Part shown: piece by piece, positions 1-11,808 of the stretch
How the letters are laid out: the number at the start of each line of letters is the position of its first letter
How positions within the stretch are numbered: the first letter of the stretch is position 1
Position numbers and translations under genes: made by a program
NCBI GenBank assembly: GCA_008508345.1
Contig: QNGE01001253.1
Coordinates: forward strand, 116,088-180,087
Origin: Paragonimus westermani
Taxonomy: Eukaryota > Platyhelminthes > Trematoda > Plagiorchiida > Troglotrematidae
DNA length: 64,000 nucleotides
Reading direction: 5' to 3'
Notes under the pieces: generated by a model
The model's input: only the letters and a program-made list of their open reading frames with translations
Told to the model about the DNA's origin: nothing
Database searches by the model: none

Positions 1-374
1 GTACAATCTTGGCAATCCATACATGAAAGAAGTGGTACTACATCCATGCATCTAATCAATAATGAAACGTGTTCCCTAACTTTAATGCAGTATTTAACGA
101 ATGTTGTATGGTGTAGAGTAGCTCCCAGAGGGGAAAATACTTTGTTAGAAGGCTATCCTATAGTTTCATGTAAAAAATTTGGCAAAGATCAAGGTAAGAC
201 AGGGACCTACTACACGGCTGCTTAAGGCAACTTATTTATACAGCAGCGCGTAAGTAATATTATCATTTTCACCCTCAGGGACTCCTTTTGATCCACCGAT
301 TGGCAGTTCTTTAAACGTTACCTAGAAATGCCTCGATATTATTCAGTAATGCCCTCTTGTCATGGACATCGCTT

Positions 375-594
375 TCATGGTAAGAAAATTAACATGTCAT
401 GTATACCAACACCACAAACGATCACTTCACACCGACTTTTGTTTAAAGATAAGCACACTGAACAGGAGCGCTTTATAGCAGGCAACTTACTATATATAAT
501 TCACTTACACACAGAGCAGTTAATTATTCTCCGCTCATGCGCACCATAGATAGACCGTCCATCTGGTCGCATATGTGATGATCGATGCGCGCTG
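375..594 (-). CDS. Possible two-exon 3' end of an unrecognised host gene
   Basis: A chain of two open segments on the minus strand. The first (594 down to 509) starts after a TTTGCAG acceptor-like site, has 28 open codons and ends at a GTAAGT donor. The second (457 down to 375) starts after a CCTGTTCAG acceptor and runs 26 codons to a TGA in the matching phase. The implied intron is 51 bp, short but compatible with flatworm introns. No domain is recognised. Segments of this size with consensus junctions occur by chance, so this is a weak candidate needing transcript support. Confidence 0.15.
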
Positions 595-599
595 CTGCA

Positions 600-3354
600 A
601 AGTATGCGGCAGCTAGCCTCTGCATGCATGTTGTGCCCACGATTAGTTCATCACTGACCAATAATTCGATTTAATTGATAGAGGTCGCAGCAGCGCATTG
701 GTGTTCAACCAGTTACCGATCATTATGGATGACCATAGCAAACGCACAAAATTAAGAATTTTTGCTCAACACTACCTTTACACCCTGATTCACAATGAAG
801 CGCATATCGTACCAGTTAAAATGAGGAATGTCGACAAATAAAAATGGGTGCTCAATGTTACCGTAACATTAACGAGTGACAGTACTGTTAATCAGCGTTT
901 TGAGTGTTCATCTGACAGTTATCTGGCTCTGGTGCACCCTGTTAGAAAGTTTCTTTCGATACACCATAGGGCAACAGATGAGGGGCTGAATTAAAAAAAC
1001 GTATCGCTTTAGAGGTTCCGATATAGACGTAACATATTCATGTGATAGGCTGGGTAATGTAGGTGTAGAAATGAACGTTACCAATCTAACATAATTAAGT
1101 CCAAATAAACCAGCAATCGCGCGTGCGTATGCCCCCAGAACACGCTCATTTTTCCGGACACCGCTTCAATCGTTGTACCCTCCCTGGAAAAACACAGATA
1201 ATCTGCAGATAGAATTGCCAGAACGGAAGAGGTATGCTAAATTGGTGGCAAATCAACTAGCAGCTCCCAGTAGTTCTAGGTATCATCGTTGTTGCTGGTG
1301 CAAGGAGTGACCTGTGTGCACTTTTAGTTTAAACTGGTAGTCTGTCACAGAGGCTTTGTCAGAAATCTTGTGAGTGCATATGCTAAGCTTCATTCAGTTT
1401 CATATCAAGGATGGTTTTTTATCTGGGTCAGTCCTCTGTGTACCGTCAACATGTCAGGGGCCACCATGTTTCGACTCCTTAGGCGAAAACTGAACGTGTA
1501 CATTCGTAACGCTATTCCGAGTCTACGAGCAACCTGGCCAACCAGAAAAACTAGAAGTTGTTTTCATGATTTCAATTGTCAGTGTAAACAGGCTACTGAC
1601 GGTTGAAATGCACACTTGTCACTCGTATGGACTACTATTTCAGCCATGCTTATCTCTCTACGTAAGAATTTAATAATGTTTCATTATAGTCCTCATTTTT
1701 ACGCTCCATACGATTCCTGGTATGAGTACTTTCTGCCCGCATTTTCATTCACTTGCTCCATACAACGTTAATACCATCTATTTTGTAGACAAATGTGCAT
1801 AAACAATGTAAAATTCCACCAATCTTCAAAATTTCAGTCATGCTAATGGCAACGCTCACATATTTGACTGTACTTGCACAGCAATTGGTGTAAATATTCT
1901 CTGGTGGGTAGCCAACGTGAAGAACTTATTAAGTCAGATCGATTTGATTTTAGTAGATCCGTCGACTGAATCATATTTGAATCATAGTTTAGTTTATTTG
2001 TGTTGAACTACTGCCTAGAATCAACTTAAGCTGAATATGGACTCTGAACGAAAATTCATCGTACATGACACGATTACTGAAAGGTAATTGGTGATGTTTA
2101 AGAACAGTGGTATTGCAAAAGAAAACATTTAATTATATAGACAATAGAAACCTTAACTTTAAGACACAGGAGTGAAATCCGCTCGACATAAAGTGATTTT
2201 TGTGTACCGGAAAACCTTTGCCGTTTTATGCTTGTCATCATGTATATAAGATTTAGTCATGATAACCATCCTGACGAAGGTAGAATTGAACGCAAACTTC
2301 CATGTGAGTTTATGCACACTCTACATATTTTCATGTAACTACGAAACCGAAGTTCTACAATGTTTCATGTCAAGTCCTGCCTAGTAAGCTCAAGGAAGTT
2401 GTATGGTTAAGATTAATTGTCAGTGTTTTACAGTGAATCTTGTAGAGAGACCTACAATTCAACATTGCCGTGTGTATGAAGCGAAATGTTCAACCCGTAA
2501 ATCCACTTCTACACATCGACAGTTAAGCCACAATAGAGAGTTAACGTATTGCGCTGGAATTCCTATCGATGGCGACCTCTCCTAATATGTACGATAATCA
2601 CCGTCTTAACCGGATGTGCTTCTCTCGCTTTCATCTTTTTTGATCGAATTAGAACTGAGATATGGAATTCTGATATATCTGGTGTGTTTACTGGTTTTAA
2701 GTAAACAGAGAGATGAATATGAAAATTGTAAAAATCTATCCAATGTAAAAACGTCGGCAGATATTGTTCTTTGAGTGCTCAGTGAATTCGCTTCGGATCC
2801 GATTCATAAAGGCTGGCTGACTGACTGTTTGGTCACCACGGACTTAGGCAGGTCAACTAATAGGGGTTTAGACTCCCGAAATTTTCTACTTTGCCTCAAA
2901 ATCACACACTCATTACTACCGCGGAAAACCTCACGGAGCAGGCGGAATAGATGTGAACTTGCCCTCCTGGATGCTTGACAGAAAAATCGTCTGAAAGGTT
3001 TGAATAGAAACTTCATTTGAACACAACAGCTGCGATCAGTTACGAGTGGTGAATTGCACTGTTTCATGATGGTGACCCTCAAAGAGACACACGTCTTTTG
3101 ATTCCGCCTTTAATTAACACTTAAAGTAAAAGTCCTCTGAACAACGAACAAACTACTAAAACTCACGCTACAAGACGAAGCTCTTACCCAGTAGATTACT
3201 GATTACACTGTAGGAATATCGCACCCCTTTCCTTTCTCCAAGAGCACAACAACCCTTGAAACTATTCATAGGCCAGCACTGCTGAATAAGCAGTTGCAGT
3301 TTTCTGCCCTTCTTGGCATACACCACACTGTGTTGCTAACTCCTATTGGAACAC
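600..3354. other. Stretch without a recognised gene
   Basis: Only short open frames are present and none resembles a known family. No long tandem repeat is visible. A sequence near 2,271 (cctgacgaagg followed by gaacg) faintly recalls the hammerhead-like motifs found elsewhere in the window, but the second core block is not conserved. The last 90 bases before 3,355 have no counterpart beside the other R2-clade copy, so the homology boundary lies at about 3,355. Confidence 0.4.
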
Positions 3355-4648
3355 TTCCGCCACTCTCGAAGGCTTCCGCCTCTGGTCTCACACTAGTGTC
3401 CGCTAGCGTAACCCGCTGCCACCACTCACATTCATCATGACAATGCATGAAGTGTTGGCTCTATATCGACCGAAAGTTGGTTACCAGTTCCACGACAACT
3501 GATCAGCGGTTTCGCGTACACCAACAGTTAGATCACCCTGGCAAAGAATCCGACGCCGCCCCCCGAGAAGCTGAAAGCCGTCGCTAGCGCTCTGAAAAAA
3601 TCCGCACTGATATCGACACGCAAAAGACTAAACTCATGGTGATCTGTGGCGACCGTAAGCACAACACAAAAGCTATGGACGACATTTCATCTGCTCGTTT
3701 TAATCACAGTCCACCGAAACACGCCCACAACTATGGACTGTACAATCCGGCAACCCGGTCAGCCATGGCTCCGCCTTCTCACCCAGAGACACGATAACCA
3801 ACAGTATCTACGCCCCAGTTTGCTTGGGCGATCTGGGCGTCCCCATTATTCCCACCGAACGCAAATCACGATTGGAGAGACTGCGCCCCAATAAATGTTC
3901 ATATCTGAGCAGCTTGGTCAAAGATGATTTGTTTGGTCCTAACGTGATGGATATCAACGTCTCGGCAGGTGTTCATGGTGTGGCAGTGACGAAGGAGGAG
4001 GAGGCCTGTGCGACGTGAATGGATAAGCCTCGTCATACGCTGGACGGTCGTAGAGTTCAGGAAGTTTCCCACTCTCCACTCCTCATTAGTTGGCTGTGGA
4101 ACCCGGACCACACTTCTTCAAGGATCGTTATTCAAACCATCCAGCTCCGATGTGATCTTCCTCGAACCGAAATCCGACATGCTCGTGCTGTCCGAAGCGA
4201 CCACTCAGCATTCTGCCGTGGCAAATGCAGGCCACCGGAAATCTGCGCTCACATTCTCCAATCGTGCTGGGTCACCCACGATGTGCTTTGTGTCCGGCAG
4301 AACCGTGTGACCAGCGATCTGAGCTACACATTCCCCGAGGAGTTACGAGTATCAACAGCGAATCCATTCATCAAACCCGACGTGATCGCGATTGTTGTCA
4401 GTGCCGCTGCACTAGCACTGGATGTCAGTAAGGTGGACGACTACCGAATCCAATTAGACCGGATGGGCAAGGTTGTGAAGCACGGTACCGACTCCCACAA
4501 TGCCACCATCCAGTCGGTCCTCCACACTATGGGCTGTGATGTGGACCACATTTCCAATTCACAGGTGATCATCACTTTTCATTGTGCCACATGTCTACCT
4601 TCTTGCAGTGCGGTTCTCCGACTGAGACTGTCTTCTAACACAGTCACT
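3355..4648 (+). mobile_element. R2-clade non-LTR retrotransposon, 5'-truncated copy 1
   Basis: Reading across frames gives the second half of an R2-type polyprotein. A reverse transcriptase palm segment comes first, with the YxDD box decayed to FAYTNS at about 3,511-3,528. It is followed by the thumb motif LGDLGVPIIPTERKSRLERL (about 3,822-3,881), a CCHC knuckle and a restriction-like endonuclease. Upstream palm and N-terminal regions are absent, which is usual 5' truncation for non-LTR elements. Several frameshifts and stops make it non-coding. The same unit recurs at 31,523-32,816 in the same orientation, and both copies end at the same base. No 28S rDNA flanks it, although R2 elements normally insert there. 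Family-level call is firm; the exact clade (R2 versus R4/NeSL) is inferred from the CCHC plus endonuclease order. Confidence 0.82.
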
Positions 4649-4714
4649 GATCTATACCTACTGACTGTTCTCGGCTCCTTGAAAATCTATGACACATTTG
4701 CGTGTGGAAGCTGA
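4019..4714 (+). pseudogene. R2-type zinc knuckle and restriction-like endonuclease domain (copy 1)
   Basis: An open frame of 231 codons covers the C-terminal part of the element. Residues C66, C70, H78 and C83 form a C-x3-C-x7-H-x4-C knuckle, the signature that precedes the endonuclease in R2-type elements. KPD at residues 119-121 followed by ALALDVS at 131-137 matches the KPD...D active-site pattern of the restriction-like nuclease that nicks target DNA for target-primed reverse transcription. The segment after residue 140 resembles the R2 C-terminal tail. The last 22 codons lie in flanking DNA beyond 4,648. Upstream reverse transcriptase is in other frames, so no complete protein can be made. 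Confidence 0.78.
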
Positions 4715-6080
4715 TGTTGCTTATTGCCACCCTCTGACGGTTGTCTCATTGTGGTGAACATTTCCGCATCCCGATTTGTGATAACACCTTAGTACCCTGA
4801 AGACTTTTTGATTTTGAAGGACTCTTTTCTTATGTTTGGCCGTTCTCCTTGTCAGCACATTACACAAGTAATTTTCATTTGATGAATGGAATTATTAGTG
4901 TTTGTTTCTGTCATGGAATGGCATGTTAGTAATTGAACACTGTTAGCTATGCGGTGACATGCAGGTTGATTTGAAATGCTTTTTCCCTCCACATTTTTGT
5001 TGCTTGGTTTTGTAGTCACCGTTTGCCCCCTTACTCGAATGAAACTGTGTAGACTGCCCTTTAGAATAAACAAAAATAGTAGCGGTACTGGTAGTTTTTT
5101 GCTGTTGTTTTGGCTCGAAATGACAAAAATAAACGATAGTTTTTGAAAAACTTCGAATACTTGTTATTGGATAGATCTACAAAAACAGCATTCTAGCAGT
5201 GGACAGAAATACATAGGACGGGTTTCCGGATAATTGTAACATCGATTCAATAAGAACAAACGGACTATATGTATGGCCACTTAAATTTAGAAATCGGAAA
5301 AAAATCCCAATTTGTGATTGGATTCGCATTTGTGTGAAAAGCTGGAGAAATGACAATGACACCAATAAACCGACAGTCCTTCAAGAGTGTGAACAGTACA
5401 ATCCAAAATGTTGCACAGATGAATAGGAAGCATTTTGGACAGAATCAGCTGCAAATTTCGTTTCAACACTATGTATACTACTAACTGGCAGTAAGTGAGA
5501 TACTCTACCTCTTGAGACCAATACCCATGGGTGCTTTTATCACATTATGTCTACTATTGAAAGTCTTTTGAATCTGCAACACAATGTTCTTCGAAATTAA
5601 CTATCTGTCTGTTGACCACTGCAACCTACAAAATACCGACACTTCACAGGGTAGTTACAGAGACCGCATGGACACGAGAAAACACGCAAAACTTGAAACT
5701 TGACAAATAGTAACTTACGTTTAACATGTTGAATATTCTCGTGTTACATGAAACGTACACGAACGCCGATTTCTTCGTCTTTCTAGAAGAAAATGACATC
5801 CAGATTTTAACGCAAGTAGTTCATAGTCTTTGAGACACATCTGTCGACAGCTCTGGGGGGAATTTATTTTCAAAAGCTTTAACGATCACGGAGGAATGGG
5901 TCTATAACGGAGCCTGCCTTCTTGGTAATGGAATGACAACGGTACCTCTGCATATGACTACGGTGTCGAACGTATTGGAATTGAAAGAGTACCCTTGGCT
6001 ATGTCCGTGAACCGAGCTGTAAGAAAAGCTTGTGAGAACATCACCAAGTTAAGTTCACCTCTGACATGTACAGTTTGTCC
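4715..6080. other. AT-rich stretch without a recognised gene
   Basis: Short open frames only, low-complexity T/A runs around 5,080-5,160, and nothing that resembles a known domain, tRNA or repeat family. Sequence similarity to family A repeats begins at about 6,145. Confidence 0.4.
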
Positions 6081-6144
6081 GGTGGACCACAAGTTGCACT
6101 GACAGGATGTGCTTTGATCATAAGTTTGATGGTAAGTGGTCCGA

Positions 6145-6365
6145 AATTCGGTCGATATCAGTTGGACATCACCCACAACTGATCAAAGCTGTCACATTTC
6201 TGCAGAATTTTCAGTAAGCCCCTCTCACATTGAAGCACTACACTTGAGTTTCGTTTTAATTGGACCTCTTCAGTAGTGCATATCCTTGATACGATCTGGA
6301 TTAAAAGTCCAGCTACGCTGCTATGAAGCCATCGTGTTGACGACTACTTCATGGACCCCACATTA
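6145..6365 (-). repeat. SINE-like family A, copy 1 (tRNA-like head and body)
   Basis: On the minus strand the sequence has an A-box-like TAGTCGTCAACACG and, about 35 bases further, a B-box-like ACTTTTAATCC. The family tag AAGGATATGCACTACTG follows, then a body containing GTTGTGGGTGATGTCCAACT. The same order occurs at 41.3 kb (minus), 10.9 kb (minus) and 15.2 kb (plus). Spaced internal Pol III boxes in a dispersed repeat suggest a tRNA-derived SINE. The copy is diverged and no target-site duplication was found. Confidence 0.5.
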
Positions 6366-6414
6366 GGCACGACCGACTTATCATTTGTGAACGCCCATCC
6401 ACTTTCGCTTGTGA

Positions 6415-6580
6415 GCAGTGAGCAGATTACCTGAGTGTCTCAATGGGAGACACAGTAACTGTCCTGTTAACCCCAATCGCTGACCTAACGAAAAATACTT
6501 GTCTTCAGTCTGAAATCGCGGAAATCATTAACTTGTTGAACAATATTCTGAGTACTGGTGAGTAGTAGAGGACGGCGGTT
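6415..6580 (-). repeat. Family A tail-like segment next to copy 1
   Basis: This segment matches the distal part of the family A repeat at 40,960-41,095. Both contain GGAGACACAGTA-CTGTCCTGTTAA and then GAAATC-C-GAAA followed by TTGTTGA-CA-TA-T. It lies just 5' of the head of copy 1 when read on the minus strand. At 10.7-11.07 kb the same arrangement occurs (head plus a tail piece about 90 bp away), so the repeat may once have been tandem, or its 5' region may be more complex than a simple SINE. Confidence 0.35.
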
Positions 6581-6868
6581 CTCTATGTTACTTGAACATC
6601 TTTCACATTTAATCGCAGCTATCGTATTGCCATAGATACTTCAGTCAGCCTTTTTTCAGAAACACTACACTCAGGTTTTGATCCTGTTAGACTGTCAGAT
6701 TTTTCAGTCGTCCGGAACGACTGACAGACACAGAAGCAGCACTTGGAAGTCGTCTAATCAATAGAAAGCAAGCACGTGAGAACAGCGGAGCGGGTGGCGC
6801 AGGACCACATTCTATGTAGCCTGTTGTTGTGGATTAGGTGCCTCAGATGGATATAACTTTAAATGCAG

Positions 6869-7059
6869 TTTAAGTTTAACAACAGAAACGTCCAAGATAT
6901 TTATGTCCGCGTGAAAATTATAACCATTTCTATAGAAAGAACTTCAGCTAGGACAGAATATTTACGATACGGTAGCATAAGTACTACGAGTTTAGTGATC
7001 AAACTTCATCAGAATCACGTGAACGATTTTGTGATTGTTGGCACTCATCAGGTATGCAG
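6869..7059 (+). CDS. Possible single host exon, unrecognised
   Basis: An open segment of about 63 codons starts after AAATGCAG and ends at ATGCAG|GTGAGT. An alternative donor, CATCAG|GTATGC, lies 8 bases earlier. The translation is hydrophilic and not low complexity, but matches no domain I know. No partner exon with good sites was fixed with confidence. It could be chance. Confidence 0.15.
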
Positions 7060-9585
7060 GTGAGTTAGTGTTTGCGACGTGTCATTCCCATGGTACGATA
7101 TTTGGTCAAAGTTCATTGAATGGGCGTACCTGATAGCAGGCCAAAAACACAAAACCGGTTGTATGATTCCAGCGAATTTTGACCGTTAAACACACAACGT
7201 ATGCTATGCTCGTATACTTCAAATATCAGGTTTCAACTTTAGACACTGAGTTTCTGCACGGTTCCAGTTAGTTCTCTTAACATCATCACTGTCCAACCGA
7301 CGTCATTAAGTCTGCGATAAACGGGAAAACTAATACGTAAGTGCGCTAATATTTACAAGAATATTTTTGCTTTGGAGCTTCAGTGTTAAAGCTTTTCATC
7401 GAAGTTAGGTTTAACATATTCTCTATCGTTTTAATGACTCCAAGCTCTCTTTGACCTCAGATGTGGTCCAGAATGCAAACCCTTGATCTGACCAGACGAT
7501 TTAAAAGTTGATATTTAGGCTCAGAAATTCAGTGCGACAACCCAGCCAATAAGCAAAGCAGTTTTGCCCTTACGAAGTCATTTTTGCTCAGTCAGAAGAA
7601 ATCTGTCAGCCTGCGTCAGAAAAATTTCATATGGATGGCATACATTAGGACAAAATTTCAACCAAGAAGTAAGTTAATTCGACTTAGACAATACGTTCGA
7701 CTGTACAAGAATACCGACATTGTGGGGAAACTGGCTTGATGTATACTTTACCTTTTAGATATGTCTGATTTCAAATCGTTTTAGAGCAGAATACCAAATC
7801 TGAATTTGAGATTGTGTTCGAAATAATTATTTATAGAGACTGTGTTAATACAGCTTTCAGGTCCAATGAACGGACACGCCTGGAATTGGCAAAAGAGCGC
7901 TGGATGCGCTAGAAACGGGTACACAGCTCAGAGTGAAATAAATCACAGTAAGCGAATCACGTTTTGATACGGCGAGAGAAATCTGATGACAGAATAATGC
8001 TGTAAAGTGTGTGTTCTATGTCATTTTGCAAGATGCATATTAGAATGGCTAGTGTGCAGTCGTGGTCTATGATCGGTGGGGAACCTTTGTGATGTAATCA
8101 CTGCGAAAGTTTACGACGATGCTAAGATACATGGCTACTTGTAACAGTTGTCGGATGTTTAAGTGTAACAGATTAAGTCCAACCTGTTATGACCTGTTAT
8201 GGTTTGTGAGAAACATAAAAACAGATGTAATACATTCTAGAACGGGAAGGGATGAGGTAAGTCTGGGTGGCTTCTTCAGAAAGAACTTGTCATGTAGATC
8301 TCCTGAGGTTGTCTTCACGACTTTTTTAGCAGCTCACTAAAAATTAAAAAACCACTGTAGCTTCTTTCTTCAATCAATTAAGACAACTATAACGCGAGGT
8401 TTTGCCAATCTGTTTAGATCCTGGCAATTGCCTACTTAAAATAGTCTATCCTGATGTATAAGTGTGGTACGAACGAGGTACAATCGTATGGATAAAAGAT
8501 TGTAGGTAGAATGATTAATAAGCATGATAACATACATTCGGAATCAAGAACACTTGTACACAGAGTGCTGCTCATCGTTGTGTGATCATTGAAAATTAAC
8601 CGACTACAAAACTTCATGGCAATAATGCCATCACGAGTTTACGGATCTCAGGAGACTTCTTATTGTGATTTACAACGAGTAGGGTTAGTTAGACACAAAG
8701 ATTTGATACCCGGTTGCTTGCGGAAGTAAAGTTAGATTTGGAATATTTAACGGTCTTACAGTTTTATGATGAACCGTGTGTAGGCTAAAGGCGGCTTGTT
8801 ATGAAAGAGGTAATAATAACGAAAGTCACGTGATTAGTCACACAGGTATCTATGAGATGAACCACATGATTCGATGTGACTTCTGATCTGACACTAATGG
8901 TAACTTGATCTGAGTAGTCAGTTGTCAATTTTTCAAACAAATCTAGCTATCATGACAATTGACTTATGCGAAATTTCCGCTCTTACTTTGAATGCAGGGT
9001 AGCTCACTGTTATGTCCTCAGTTTGACAGAATATTAATGAAATGATAAAACATTTATCGCAACAACAACAATATAAAGCAGATACAGGGCAGCCAGTTCA
9101 CCTAATTGTGTGAACGAGAGACATGTGAATGACTGGTTCCGGCAGTCGATATGGTGGCCAAGTCAAACAGTTATGAATTTGTGGAACAGTTGGTCACCTG
9201 TCACTTGCACGTATGTAATCCCTTTTTTTCAATTGAGGCTACTCGGTCAGAAAGCGGTCTGTCAGATAACACTGATGCTGGGATCTGGACGTAGGTAAAT
9301 TAGCAGGAAGAGTTGGCTCAGCCATGGATGCATCATTTGCTTCAGAAGTGGAGCTATCTAGGACTCAGTGTTTTCTGGAATAAATACTAGCAGGCTCACT
9401 TAAACCTGTATAACTTGTCCGATAGCACTTGCTACAGTAGCCAGTTGCCCCCTGTTCTCAGTGGGTAGACGCACATGGAAGGGATCAAACTCAAACATGT
9501 CTGTCGTCAGTTCACATGTCCAAACGGTCTTTTGTTAGTTCCTGTTTAGCGATCATGTTTGATTGAGGACCTTCATGGAGTAAAT
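7060..9585. other. Stretch without a recognised gene
   Basis: Short open frames and AT-rich sequence. A short tandem 10-mer (CCTGTTATGA/CCTGTTATGG) sits near 8,181-8,200, inside a 73-codon frame that ends with a strong GTAAGT donor-like site at about 8,257. No acceptor partner could be established. Nothing else is assigned. Confidence 0.35.
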
Positions 9586-10230
9586 TCAACCGAGTACGGA
9601 CACGATGACCAAACATGACTCAGACGGGGCTGCTGCTGGTAGTTTCGCCAGTGAGATTCCGATAAGCAAATAGAGCGCAATCAAGACGCACAGGGGAGCA
9701 TTAGGTTGCTTCTTCAACATATTCTCCCTTGTCTGAACATCGCATTCAGTGAGACCGTTTGAGGCGGGCAGATAATGTAGTGCAGTAAAATGCTTGTTTC
9801 CACCCATACTGATGGAATCTCCAAGTTCAGTGCCGGTAACCAAATAATGGTTGTCGATCACAACACTTCTTGGCTCACCAGACGTTGCAAGGGTTGTAAG
9901 TAACTTGAGTACTGTACTAATCGTTGTTTCTCTTAGAAGACTATGAGCAATAATCGATTTGGAATGGGTGTTCACGATTCGTAAAATAGTTTGATATTCA
10001 AATTGATTAAAACATTTAGAATGGATTCGCTTCCACAGTGTTCCTGGCGATCTCCGAAGGTGCAACGATACCTCGCAGACTGCACCTTGGTTTTCTTGAC
10101 ATAAAGCACATGACTTAACTATTGTTACAATGTCACCATCCAGCGTGGGTCTTCACGCGTAAAACTGGGTGGCGTTTTTACTCTTCCTATGCATGTTTGG
10201 GTATCACGAAGTTCATCAAGGATTGACAAT
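9586..10230 (-). pseudogene. Ty3/gypsy-type integrase remnant
   Basis: Read on the minus strand, the segment begins with a diverged zinc-binding end (TLDGDIVTIVKSCALCQENQ, about 10,160-10,100; the CxxC is visible). A 159-codon frame with the core integrase pattern follows. The region VVIDNHYLVTG corresponds to the VSDNGTQFTS segment carrying the second catalytic Asp, and NGLTECDVQTRENMLKK corresponds to NGQAERFVQTFKRALKK carrying the catalytic Glu. The first catalytic Asp region is degraded, reading FNQF where ID(F/Y)AGPF is expected. A frameshift separates the zinc end from the core. No LTR, protease or reverse transcriptase was found next to it, so this is an isolated decayed fragment of an LTR retrotransposon. 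Confidence 0.7.
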
Positions 10231-10734
10231 CACAGTCACTTCGGAATCATTCCACATTCCCTCTGAACCAGATAACTAGTTCAAGTTCTTAATTCGGAAA
10301 TTTTCTATCGGGAAGGTATATGTTTGCCAGATGTTTGTTTGGCCGCCATACCTGTGCGTACCGCATGACTGGGGGCAGTACGGTGAATTTACTTTTCTGG
10401 TCGTATATCCGTCGACTTAATACAAGAATGGTTGGATCGTTGGGAAAGATTCACAAGTGCTTATGGGATGAATTCCACAGAATTTGCATCCGCCAACGTC
10501 AACCTATTTATGGCACTATTGAAAGATATATATATATAACTGTGAGCAGGTAAGATGGGGACCGACGAACTATCCAGAAGAAGGCCATTTGCTGTATCGT
10601 TTTTCCTCACCCACTAGCTAACTGTCGTCCGAAAAGGTATTGATGAAACCGTTTTACACCAACCGTGACAGCTACGGCTTTCCGGACATACTGCGCACGG
10701 TTGGTGATTGTTCAGTCACTGGTGAATAGTTGGG

Positions 10735-10928
10735 TATCCAGTTGATTTATACTCAACATCACTGGCGTTGGATACAACTTGCAGGTAGACTTTCCAGCCC
10801 CTTTTCATAAAATGCATAAGATCTGAAGGTTCTCGCTACAATTCGCCAGTGGTGTACATCCTCGTCAAGGACGAAAGCAGAACTCCGGCCAAGCTTTCAT
10901 GAGGAAATCGCGTTGACCACTGCCTCAC
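10735..10928 (-). repeat. SINE-like family A, copy 2
   Basis: On the minus strand it reads AGTGGTCAACGCGAT, CTCATGAAAGCTTGGCCGGA and GTTCTGCTTTC (B-box position), then GAGGATGTACACCACTGGCGA. This is colinear with copies at 6.2, 15.2 and 41.3 kb. Shared blocks in the body include GGAAAGTCTACCTGCAAGTT against GGAAAGTCTAACTGAATGCG in the 41-kb copy. The pattern supports a dispersed tRNA-derived repeat; the ends are not defined. Confidence 0.55.
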
Positions 10929-11009
10929 AGATATCACAATAGTCACTACGGAACTGTAATATCTGAGCAGTTAAAAACTGTTTATTTTGGTAGCGTTAGG
11001 TTTCTCCGA

Positions 11010-11070
11010 TCGTCTCCATAAGGGACACAGTTACTGCTCGCCCAAATCCGGGTGGAAATTCAGTGATTAG
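11010..11070 (-). repeat. Family A tail-like segment next to copy 2
   Basis: It contains AAGGGACACAGTTACTG and GGGTGGAAATTCAGTG, matching AAGGAGACACAGTAGCTG and CAAGTGGAAATCACTG in the 41-kb copy. Its position relative to the copy 2 head mirrors the arrangement at 6.4 kb. Confidence 0.3.
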
Positions 11071-11808
11071 GGCAATTCAGTGAATAAATGCAACGTTAAC
11101 CTTGTCTCTGCTTCACCCATATTCCAATGGTGAGCATCTGATCCTCAAGAATCTGCTTCTAAAGATCAAAGGCTAGTTCGAAGTCAATTACTGGCGACTA
11201 CTCATTGCGTTGTATGAAGTACGCAGCGAGCAAGAGTTTTAGACTTTCAGCACGCTTTAGAATTTAGCGGCTTTCATCTACACCGGTGGTCTAGTATGAA
11301 ATATTGAACAGTTGGCGCCTCTATAGTTAACGTTGCTAGTGGTAGTAATAAAAGACATTGTCCGGGAGCACGTACCTGTTAGGTTGGTTCACTCGCGACT
11401 TTGAAACAGTTTTTTGTCTTTGTAAGACAGTTGACAATCATCCATCAACGGGTACAGCCACAGGTGATCAATATCCACTAGACCTGATAATATCTCTTTG
11501 TCCACCTGTAGAGAGAGAAAAATGTTTCTGCATGACCTTTCGAAGTTAATTTTATCCACATAGTCCAGTGCTCCCGTATCAGGTTAATGAGCTGCAACCT
11601 AACTAGGTCTGCCTCTGAGAAATGAAAACCGGAGTTTCTTTGTTGAAGTCACTTTTCATCACTTATCTTCTGGAAATTCTCGGAAGCTAACAATATATTG
11701 ACCTTTGGTGTTAGTTTCTTACATATATGAAACGTTTGTAATGTTTACAGTCGAATGGTGCCATCTAATAAGAGTTTACTAACCTCACCATTAGGTGTTT
11801 TCAACATT

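Noticed and set aside
3266..3448. Minus-strand frames inside the R2-clade and other elements as genes
   Set aside because: They are antisense shadows of recognised element coding text.
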